From: Adiantum capillus-veneris
Lineage: Eukaryota > Streptophyta > Polypodiopsida > Polypodiales > Pteridaceae
Length of the DNA: 64,000 nucleotides
Direction: 5' to 3'
Assembly: GCA_014529385.2 (NCBI GenBank)
Contig: CM043968.1
Location: 127,741,018 to 127,805,017, forward strand
Below are positions 55,578 through 64,000 of the stretch, one piece after another; the stretch's first letter is position 1; every line of letters begins with the position of its first letter. Under the pieces are notes generated by a model. That model was not told the origin of the DNA and made no database searches. It saw only the letters and a program-made list of their open reading frames with translations. The position numbers and the translations under genes are program-made.

Positions 55578-56712
55578 TGAGGGCCTAGAGCCTCAGGTAG
55601 AAAAATAATGAGTGTCCGTGTAAACGGAGACACTCTCGATGTGCTTGTCCTCTAGCACATGACCAAAGCGTAGGTGCATGTGACCTCGACACTCTACAGG
55701 TGTTGGTGAGTGCTCAAGAGGTCGCTCACCTAGTTTTTTAGGTGTTTACAATCCAATTTTTAAGGTGTTTACAACCCTTTTTTTGTATTTTTTGTCTCTG
55801 TTTTTAACTGAGCCACAGAATATGACGTGCGATAGCTCAAAACTAGCGTCTTGGCTAGCGGGACGTGCCATGCTTTACAAGCCCCGATTCGGTTACGTAC
55901 AGCCATCGGAATCCTAAAACTAGTCTTTTCCTAGGTGAGAAGAGGGCTAGAATTAGTAAGTCCAAAGGGTGAGTGTGAAGGGGATTGTTGGACAGGAAGT
56001 CTCACACACCCATGAAGTGCATGCAAACACTACCTATATCAACATAATTTCAATCGAGGACACAGATGACACGATAGGCACACGGAGGAAATCTCTTTAG
56101 CTTGTCAAGCTGAGACCATCCTACACATACAACACTCTGGAAGGCCAACTAAACCACAATCCAGATCCTCACTGCTCTCAACTACACCACCTAGCCACAT
56201 ACACACATACGGAAGGTAACTCACCTAATCATGCCAGATTCATACGAAACTTAAGGAACACCATCCCCTCACTAGGATACACCTGTCCCTAAGCTTCTAC
56301 CCTCAAAACCCTCACTCTAAACCCGTCTGCGGAAAACGCGTAGGATGACATAGCAGAATTTTGAAACTGCCCGAAACTGAAATTCATGAGTACCTATGCG
56401 TAGCTTATGTCGCCACGATTCTATAGACTACTAGCACGCAGAAAACAGACATCGTTTGATACACTTACGGCCACAAATAGCTCGTAGATGCGTCGGCGTG
56501 TGCGCTTCGCCTCGCGGGGAATGCTTGGCATTGTCGCGTAGCTCTCCTCGAGCCTACCGCAATGGTGCACTTGGATCTCCAATGTGTTGAGCGAGCCGGG
56601 CGTAGCGAGAGGATGAAGCTCACGCTCACTCTCTTTCTCTCTCACACACAGTAGACGGCAGCGCTAAAACTTGATTATGATAAAAGTCCTCTTTACAAAA
56701 TGACCTAGGTAC

Positions 56713-56720
56713 CTTATATA
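56713..56720 (-). promoter_or_regulatory. TATA box in the LTR of element G
   Basis: TATATAAG on the minus strand lies about 220 bp inside the LTR that starts at 56941. It is followed by a GC-richer stretch that could be the transcribed R/U5 part. This would be the retrotransposon promoter. Confidence 0.5.
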
Positions 56721-56910
56721 CTAAGGCTATCTTAGGTTTAACCAAAAATGGGGTTGAAAGGGTCAAATGGCTTTGTATTTACAATCTGGAAGTGCCATTG
56801 CACCCTGGCTTCTGAAACTAGAATAACTACTCATTAAAAATGACGTTTATATCCATAATCCGCAGCATTTCATAACTCGCAAAAGATAAGACTTTGGTAC
56901 GAAACTTGAG

Positions 56911-56941
56911 TTATGTTGTGTTGTTGACCCAGCAGTCAACA
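56911..56941 (-). repeat. 31-bp direct repeat flanking the helicase fragment, downstream copy
   Basis: This copy (minus strand TGTTGACTGCTGGGTCAACAAC...ATAA) and the copy at 57388-57418 differ at about three positions. The core GTTGACC-x-x-x-GGTCAAC is itself palindromic. This copy is the start of an LTR; the other directly precedes the helicase fragment. Confidence 0.8.
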
Positions 56942-57387
56942 TTCCCCCCTTCCGCGTTCATGTCGTCCCCGACATGACCTGATTGTCGATGGCGATGTGG
57001 TCTTTGTTGTCGTTTTGTTGTTGTAAAGAAAGTATAGACTATATCCTTTGCAGTAGCTTGTCTTGTTCGTCCAATCCGATGTACATAGTCTTCACATGAT
57101 TCAGGAAAATCATAATTGATGATGAACTTTATGTCTTTCACATCCAAGCTCCGAGCTGCAACATCTGTTTCTGTCATTATAGGTCTACTGCCAGATCTAA
57201 ATTCAAAAGAACCCAATGTCGTTTAACTTGACTCTTATCATCATGGATAGAGAAAGTTCCATCCATCACTTGCTCTAGCAAATCTGTCAATTCGGAGTAT
57301 TTGTGATTCTCAGAAACAACTTCTACAATCTGTAGAATTGAGTGATTGGATTTCTGATCTTGTGAGGCAATGACAACTTTGTATGAT
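56942..57387 (-). pseudogene. Captured DEAD-box RNA helicase fragment
   Basis: The minus strand encodes the C-terminal helicase lobe of a DDX5/DBP2-type (plant RH20/RH30-like) DEAD-box protein. NHSILQIVEVVSENHKYSEL and LLEQVMDG come first, then [16 protein letters not shown], and in another frame [38 protein letters not shown] and YTFFTT. Compared with the family, about 30 residues between MDG and the SIHGDK motif are missing and one frameshift occurs. HRIGRT is motif VI. It runs without introns into a polypurine tract, so it looks like host sequence picked up by a retrotransposon. Confidence 0.82.
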
Positions 57388-57418
57388 TTATGTTGTGATG
57401 TTGACCCAGCGGTCAACA
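57388..57418 (-). repeat. 31-bp direct repeat flanking the helicase fragment, upstream copy
   Basis: On the minus strand TGTTGACCGCTGGGTCAACATCACAACATAA begins at 57418, and helicase-coding sequence starts directly after it. It matches the LTR start at 56941. This suggests that the fragment sits behind a duplicated or recombined LTR end. Confidence 0.8.
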
Positions 57419-59070
57419 CTTTGCTGTTGTTTTGGCTTCATCTGTTGCACTGCTTGTATCTTTGTCGAACCACAACAAGAACTAGGAACCATTAGAGCGG
57501 ACTTCTATCATCATAACCATTCATCTTTTGAGATCCTCTGATTACTTTTAAGTCTGCTCGTCTTCATTGGGGACTTCTTTGTTCTTGTGCAATCATGTTG
57601 TTAGTGTTTTCTGCAGCTTTGTCAGTGTAGGCCATTCTTCGACTCGCCATTGAGGAGAAGTATGCTATGATCTGAAATTGGTGCTCCAATTCATTTGTCA
57701 ATTGATTTGAGTAGCATTTCCTTATTGTTGATGTAGAAGGAATATGTACAAGAGGATGGTGATAGGTGTCTTTAGATTAGGGTCTAAAACCTGGATGACC
57801 AAAGGGAAAAAACCCGGTGGGAAAAAAAATGCCTTTGGTATACGCTCTTATTGGAGTCGAGTAGTTGAACGTGAAGTACATGTTCATGAAAGGTGAGTGC
57901 TTGGGTGAAACACGGAATGAGTGCCTGATGCAAGTGCCAATTATGGGACACTCTATATGCATATGAGAAATTTGTCAACAAAAGCATGCAATGTGAAAGA
58001 AGGAGATGATGGGTGTTTCGAGGAATAAATGTAGCACATGTGACATCAAAAGATGTCTCAATAGCTTCCACCATTCCAAGAAGGGTTTTCGATGTAGAAG
58101 TTTCTCCACTCGTATCTCACTGTGCTCAGTACGTGAGTGTCTTTTGGACCTTCTCCTTCACTTCACCAGACTTAAGTACTTAGACTTCGACTCTTTTGCT
58201 CACCTATACCAGCATGAGCGACACAACGTAAATATGCTCAACTCTTCCAGCTTGAGCAGTACCTAGAATAGCTAAGACGCTTAGACCACAGAGAATATTA
58301 CTTGAAGCTTTGGGACTAACACCTCACTCATTTTGTGGCGTAGCTACTCGACTCTGACTTGTATGACTTATCGGTTGCATGTTGACACTGCTTTGTGACA
58401 AGTTCGTCGGCTGTTGTAGTGGCTGCTGAGACATACTTCGTGAAGTTTCATCGTTTCCCTGTACCTTCTTCTCTTTGTAGTGCTCAAGCCTCTCATCAGT
58501 ATTTTCTTCATGTGGATTATGGATTATTTTTTTTTTAATCTTAATAATAAACAAAGAAAATATTAAAACAACTCAACAAAAGAAAAATCATTCAAATAGA
58601 AATCTAAATGCTATGTACACTATACACATGTCCCTAGGGGCTCATATATGGATTTTGTCCCCATACTCCTCTGTAACTCTACTATGAGGGCATATACTCT
58701 AAATTTCATCAAAACTTTATCACAATAAAACGCAAAAATTCAATGCATCTCACAAAACATTGCCCTCTAATAGTCATAATGTTAGGTCCGCATTCAGAAT
58801 GCCTCCCCCCTTCCTATTTGGAGTCATCCTTTACGACAGGGTATCGCAAAGGGTATGTGTTGTGCTTGGGCAAAAAGTTGTGTCTATGCAGGCCTTGTAA
58901 TGTAGCCCTATTATGCATACACAGTCAATGCATGGAAAAGATTTATGTTGTGCAAGATGTGGGTATAAGCAATTTGCTTATTGGCATTTGTTGGAGAGGC
59001 TTCCTATTCTAAGCAATGTAATGGTCTCTGAAGCTCCTATATCGTTGCTTGATTGAAGCGACTTGCTCTC
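57419..59070. other. Non-coding part of element G, nothing recognised
   Basis: Between the WxPK ORF and the helicase fragment, short frames on both strands match no family (for example a Gln/Ser-rich frame at 58324-58554, minus). It is probably the 3' untranslated or decayed region of element G. An A/T-rich tract lies at 58530-58600. Confidence 0.35.
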
Positions 59071-59072
59071 TT

Positions 59073-59969
59073 CTAAATGTACTGTAATCGTAGGAAGAAT
59101 TGTAAGAATTCAACCGGCGATGCACTGACAGCAGTTTTGTTGTTCTTCTTTGGGACCCATTTCTTTGCAATTATTGGCTGTTTTGTCGCTGGCTCTCGTT
59201 TGGGAACCCATACTTGCCCATGCTTTGTTTGTGTTTGAAGAGACTTCTTTGGGATCCACCTTTTTGTTGTGTGAGTCGATAGTGGTCTTTGCTTCAGTCC
59301 TTGTACGCTTGGTTGGTGACGGGATTCAGGCTTTGAAAGTTGATACTGTGGTTGTTTGGGAATCCAAATGAATTCCTGACTTTTTTGTGCTTGAATCAAC
59401 TTCTTTGGAGCCCAAACCTGAGTTGTGAAAGGTTGTGATTTTGTGATATTCTTACCCGTTCGTGCACGCTTTCCTTGTTTTTGTTTTGGTGTTGGATCTT
59501 GTGATTTGTCATTAGAGATCTTTGTCTTCTTGATCCATATCTGTTTTTGGCCGATCTGGCTTTTTGGTATCCAGATTTGTCGAGCTTTTTGGCTTTGACT
59601 TGTTGTCCTGTTCTTTTGACCTGTCATGGTTGTTGTTGAAGGGGTTGGTGATAGTGATGGTCTGAGTTGATGATAGGGGATGTCGTAAGATTCATCACTA
59701 TCGCTACTATCCTCAGCAAGGTTGACTTCTTGTACTTTCCCTTGATTTTTTGGCTAGTAGTGAAAAGTTACTGTCTGTTTGCTCGTGGGTGGTAGTTTCT
59801 TGGAGAACTTTTCTATCCCATTGATTAGAGCATTGTTAGCTCGTTGCTCTGGTCGTATTCCTCCTAGCTGAGTCTTTGCATCCTTATTAGGAGCCATGTA
59901 TAAGGATGCTTGTGGTGGCTGTGTCTTCACGGAGGACATTGGAATCCACTTTTGATGCACTTGATTCAT
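59073..59969 (-). pseudogene. WxPK-repeat C-terminal region of element G
   Basis: The minus strand carries at least seven W-[IVA]-[PK]-K-type motifs: QKWIPM, RQIWIPKSQ, KQIWIKKTK, TQVWAPKKL, EFIWIPKQ, KRWIPKKS, GQVWVPKRE and KKWVPKKN. They are spaced 10-30 residues apart in Lys/Gln/Thr-rich basic sequence. A stop near 59754 separates the first from the rest. The pattern matches the tail downstream of the integrase in elements D and F. Similar W-V-P-K motifs are known in gag regions of some plant copia elements, where the role is unclear. Basic charge suggests nucleic-acid binding, but that is an inference. Confidence 0.65.
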
Positions 59970-60022
59970 GTAACGATGACATTGATTCCCGGGTCGTTGA
60001 TCTTCTTGAAGCTCGAAGTGTT

Positions 60023-61433
60023 CTACAGATTCATAGAACTCGTCGTCTTCTTCATCTTTTGATTCTCCACATTTCTTTGTTTGCTCCTTATTTCGAGAGC
60101 TTGTTGATGTTTGGATTTTTTTTTTTCCTCAATTACACTCACTGCAAAATAAGGAACGACATCATAGCCATTTTCATCACAAAACTTTGTTGTGGGAGCA
60201 TCCTCCACGGCGCACACGTCCAGAGTAGCCAAGATGTGTTCCCATCCAAAAGGCTCTAACTCTTCTTCAGGAAATGGTTCTGGGATATAGTCCATATCCT
60301 CTATAACCCGTTCTAGGATACATTCCTCACGTTTCAAGCTACCACATTGTGAAGCTCCACACATCCACATTTCTTTAGGCTTATCTAACCAAGCTGGCAG
60401 TTCTGATCCTACAACTGTGGCGGAATCAAACTCCTCAACCGGTGTTCTCGTCACATCCCTGTAGCTATGGTCCCTCAAGTTTACCTTTGTTATGGTTTCC
60501 ATATGTCTCAGGTATATATGGTCATAAGCCCAATCTTGGACCATTTTCAATTGTCGCATGAATGGTCTTCCTAGAATGATTTCATAGTTGTTCTTCTTGC
60601 CAAAGTCGACAACAGCAAAAGTGTGTTCATATTCAATGCCACAAGAAGTAACAAGTACTTTTTCTAGCAATCCTAGGGGCTTTTCCTTGTGTCCATTTGC
60701 AAGCTGCAGGGTCATTCGTGTGGATATCAAGGCAAGTTGTCCCCATTTTTTCCAAACCTCTTTGGTTGCAATGGCCACACCAGCTCCACTGTCAAGGATT
60801 GCCATGGTTTTTACACCATTGAATTCCACAGGAAGGGTGGTGTTTCCATCTTCTCCCTCGTAATACTCGCCTACCTTGTTTAATGGAACTGGCCTAGTAT
60901 TTAGTTGAGGCATTTCAAGCTCTTTGATGCCTTCCTCGATTTGAGTCATTGGGGTTTTTACACCAAATTTCTCTAGACATTTACCCACATTAGCCCACAT
61001 GTTTGGTCTTATTTTGAGCAACTCGGCTAACATTATTGTACAGGTGACTGGGGTAGATAGAGTATCTACTAGCCCCTTTGAATCGATGGCCTTGTTGGGA
61101 GACAGTGTCTGTGATGGGACTGCAACCACATCTGACTTGGTCTCGTACTCTCCCATGTAGGACGGTAGTGTTCTTAGCGAATGGGGTTGACTATCCATAG
61201 ATTGTACAGATCCTTTGTCACCCCAACACGATCGCACGTCTAGATTCATTTGAGATCCAGTCTCAAATTCCTCTATTGGTGGTAGAAACACTCCTCGTTC
61301 ATCACCAGTCTTGTCTACTCGTCTTCTTAGGTCATCGGCTTCATTGGCCTCTCTAACTTGTTTCCACAATTCGTCAAGACCATCTATCTCTTTAAGATCC
61401 TCAGGTATAGCTGGGGAAATCCCTCGGAAGAGT
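60023..61433 (-). CDS. Gag-protease (retropepsin) ORF of element G
   Basis: The frame is open from about 61433; I cannot see an ATG start, and an upstream stop or the junction with element F probably truncated it. A linker precedes the retropepsin, which has KVGEYYEGEDGNTTLPVEF, then AILDSGAGVAIATKEVW with the catalytic D-S-G, and EIILGRPFMRQLKMVQDW at the end. This aligns with the first protease of D (42021-42725). Beyond it are an acidic segment (PEPFPEEELEPFGW) and a Lys-rich end that leads into the WxPK region. No reverse transcriptase follows, which suggests a non-autonomous derivative. Confidence 0.8.
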
Positions 61434-61689
61434 TATCCGTGGTATTCAGTACTATCCTTGGTTCTAATGCTGGGTCTTTGAGTTTTGGTCTGAGCTCATG
61501 ACTAGAATCTGGCTCTTTTAGTTCCTGCTATGGTGGGATTACTTGTGTAGGCAGGACACGGATCACATCCTCAGGTTTTGCACCTGGTGGTTCTAGTAAA
61601 GCTTGGGCTGTTTGAATCATTTTATGGAACATTTCAAACCTTTGATTTTCTAGTTCCATATATGGATATGTCATCCACCTTTATCGCTC

Positions 61690-62870
61690 GAAGGCTAGTA
61701 AAAGAATGTGAACCCTATTGTTTGATTGCCGGAACTCTGTATAGACTAGGCAAGGACGACATTCTTAGGCGTTGTGCCCGCGAGGATGAATATTTGTATA
61801 TCTTGCAAGAAGCACATATGGGCATAGCAGGAGGACATTTTTCAGGAGACCTGACTGCTAGAAAGGTGCTGCAATCAGGCTATTGGTGGCCAACTTTATT
61901 TAAGGATGCATCACTTTTTACAAAAGGGTGTGATGAGTGCCAACGTTACAAGACCACACAGCGCAAAGACAGAATGCCCTTACATCCTATTAAAGTAACC
62001 CAACCATTTGAAAAATGGGGCTTAGACTTTGTAGGTCCAATTAGTCCCGCAGCTCGCAACACTCAATCTCGATATATTCTAGTTGCTACGGACTATGTAA
62101 CAAAGTGGGCTGAAGCTAAAGCTTCACAAAAAGCTGACGCAAGGACAACATCTAAGTTTCTTTTTGAGAACATTATCACAAGATTTGGTTGCCCTTTTGA
62201 AATTGTTAGTGATAATGGTACCCATTTTATAAATGAGGTAATAAGAGAGCTTACCACGACCTTTATGATATCCCACCATAAGTCTACACCTTATTACCCA
62301 CAAGCTAATGGACAAGCCGAGAGCACCAACAAGACTCTAATCTCTATTTTAACCAAGACGGTAGAAGCTCATCGCACTGATTAGGATTTGAAGTTGACAT
62401 CTGCTCTATGGGCTTATCGTACTGCTTATAAAGTGGCTATTAATTGTACGCCATTCAAAATGGTATACGGCCAAGAAGCGGTTATGCCTTGGGATTTTGT
62501 CATTCCTAGTCTTAGGGTAGCTTCGCAAGAAGGATGGAATGGTAACCCCTTAACCGAGCGTTTGTATATCTTAGAAAAACTAGACGAAGAGAGACAGTTG
62601 ACTGTGCAAAATGCTCTTGTGGAAAAGGATAGGAGAAAGAAGTGGTTTGATCGCCATGTGAAGGACAAGGACATCAAAGTTGGTGATAAAGTCCTTATGT
62701 ATGGAGTACGTAAAGAGAAGAAAAAGTTGAAATATGCTGGTAAAGGACCATATAGAGTATGTGAAATTACCCCACAAGGTACCCTTCGTGTGGAAACTCT
62801 TGATGGAGTTGAAACCATTGGATTCCTCAATGGGAGTAATTCAAAAGATATTATGATCCTTTAAGCCAAG
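61690..62870 (+). pseudogene. Integrase of gypsy element F
   Basis: Similarity to D starts at about 61697 (KECEPYCLIAGTLYRL). The zinc-binding part is complete: H-M-G-I-A-G-G-H-F and KGCDECQRYK. The core has GLDFVGPI, ATDYVTKWAEA, VSDNGTHFI and PYYPQANGQAESTN, so all three catalytic acidic residues are present. TAG at 62382 replaces a Trp codon, and a small deletion near 62840 shifts the frame after the GPY/F module (KGPYRVCEITPQGTLRVE). The element is 5'-truncated and lies head to head with G. Confidence 0.88.
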
Positions 62871-62923
62871 AAGAACTACGGGCCATTCATCAAAAGAAGG
62901 CCGCCAAAGCACAAACCAAGTAA

Positions 62924-64000
62924 AACAAGATACAAGCTCAAGCTGAGGCTAAGGAGCGACAACAATGTATAAGACAAAAACGAGAGGCTAACCTTGGAGT
63001 CACAAATGCATTCCACGTGGAAATCGAAGAGGATTGGTTGGACTCTGACACACCTCTACGATACCCTATTGAGTTAAATAGTGCCTATGGAAAAGTGCTA
63101 TATAATGCCTTATTGGACACGGGTGCTAAATATAATCTGCTATCCTATGGGGTGTGGTGTCAGTTAGGGAAGCCACCTCTATCTGAGAGTATTATCCAAG
63201 TCAAGGGTGTCAACAAGAAAAAAACTACGGTTTTTGGAATCTGGCACACTTCTGTCAGCTATGAAAATGGAATTGTAGCTCAAGACTTTTTGGTCATGTC
63301 TACTGGAACTATGGAGGGTAATATAAACCTAGGACGCACGTGGATGATAGCCACCAAATGCACTATTGATTGGGGGACTGGGGGTGTCACAATGCAAAAA
63401 CCAACTCTTATCCCTACCACTCAAGCCATAGTCCCTGAGATATTGCCTAAGGAAATAAAACCCAAGACATTGCATTTCCAGGAGGTTGAACCATACGTCC
63501 CCATAGCCCAACTCTCTAGATCTTCAACTGATGTAGTTGAAAGAAAGCTTGAGACACACAAGAACCATCCTAATATAACAAAGAAAGCATACAAGTGGGT
63601 CCCTAAAGCTTCTTTAGTAACCATGGCTGATGCTAAAAAACAGAAGCCTCATAAGAAACGTCCCACTCGCTCCAAGAAATGTAAGAAAACGTGGCGCTGG
63701 ATTCCTAAACGACTATTAAAAGCCCAAGGATACTATGATGGAAATGAGCAAATTTGGGTACCTAAACGTAAAATGTGTCCTTCCCTATCAACAACAAACC
63801 CATATGAGTCAAACAGTGTAACGCTAAAGCCAATGGCAGACCGTGGGAAGGGAAAGATCACAGAATGCTACACATCTAGTCCAGAGCTAGTTTGGGCTCC
63901 AAGGCAAACCCAATTTATTCCACCTAGCTCAGGAAGGGGGGAGTTCCATGAAGCTTCTAGCTCCTCATGTAATACATCCATAGAGGTAAAAGCTTCTACA
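62924..64000 (+). CDS. Second retropepsin-like domain plus WxPK tail downstream of integrase (element F)
   Basis: The frame is open from the codon after TAA at 62921 to the window end, at least 359 codons. Upstream of the TAA the same frame continues into the integrase C-terminus (PLSQEELRAIHQKKAAKAQT), so the domains were probably one polyprotein. KVLYNALLDTGAKYNLLSYG holds a D-T-G active-site motif, and GNINLGRTWMIATKCTIDWG resembles the retropepsin C-terminal L-G-R motif. A basic tail follows with YKWVPKAS, WRWIPKRLL, QIWVPKRK and LVWAPRQ. I do not know a gypsy lineage with this arrangement. Confidence 0.75.

Larger units (their letters stand above)
55600..56941 (-). repeat. LTR-like sequence starting at 56941 (element G 3' LTR)
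   Basis: On the minus strand a polypurine tract (GCGGAAGGGGGGAA) is followed by TGTTGACTGCTGGGTCAAC, and a TATA box comes about 220 bp later. This is the layout of a 3' LTR start. The LTR end could not be fixed, and no primer-binding site was recognised before the gag of D, so part of this stretch may be the degraded 5' end of D. The sequence is more GC-rich than its neighbours around 56470-56650. Confidence 0.5.

Noticed and set aside
56421-56645. 74-residue minus-strand open frame in the LTR of G
   Set aside because: It lies just after the TATA box in a GC-richer LTR segment and shows no protein features; likely chance.
57784-58554. Several short open frames between the WxPK ORF and the helicase fragment
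   Set aside because: Overlapping frames on both strands without motifs; treated as non-coding.

Overview
This window is repeat-rich plant nuclear DNA. I find no intact host gene, rRNA or tRNA. Nearly everything recognisable is a transposable element or its debris: plant-type Ty3/gypsy elements primed by initiator tRNA-Met or tRNA-Asp, a copia element, L1-type LINE pieces, a hAT transposase, a Penelope-like retroelement and a TTAA-flanked DNA element. The primer-binding sites and the gypsy chromodomain fit a land plant with a large genome. A Penelope-like element and a piggyBac-like footprint lean towards a non-flowering lineage (fern, lycophyte or gymnosperm), but that is an inference and the species cannot be named.

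Layout. 1-4500: AT-rich, only weak repeats. 4514-6500 (+): decayed hAT transposase. 7048-8095 (-): broken kinase-like sequence. 9450-12540 (+): LINE pieces. 12680-19480 (+): chromovirus A, with 5' LTR, primer site, gag, pol and an eroded chromodomain. 19490-21975 (-): copia fragment. 23734-27840 (+): Tat/Athila-type element E1. 27940-29640 (+): Penelope-like element. 29672-34190 (+): a second Tat/Athila-type element, E2. 36350-55580 (-): large gypsy element D, interrupted by a 1.34-kb TTAA-flanked element (37159-38496) and by chromovirus B (45934-55091, target duplication AGCAA). 56911-61433 (-): element G, with protease and WxPK-repeat ORFs, a captured DEAD-box helicase fragment, a polypurine tract and an LTR start. 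61690-64000 (+): element F, a relative of D, head to head with G and running off the window.

Three observations stand out. (1) E1 and E2 each carry, between the primer site and gag, an array of units of about 250-290 bp, each holding a 20-22 bp palindrome. The palindrome differs between E1 and E2, but each LTR holds a partial copy matching its own array, so LTR and leader appear to co-vary. (2) The D/F family has a second retropepsin-like domain and a tryptophan-proline-lysine repeat tail downstream of the integrase; G has a protease and a similar tail with no polymerase between them. (3) A Penelope-like reverse transcriptase with intact catalytic motifs lies between the two Tat-type elements.

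Nothing here works as an operon or pathway. The relations are nesting, truncation and recombination among selfish elements, plus two likely host-gene fragments (kinase, helicase). Most ORFs carry stops or frameshifts, so coding calls are mostly pseudogenes. Boundaries read by eye may be off by several bases.
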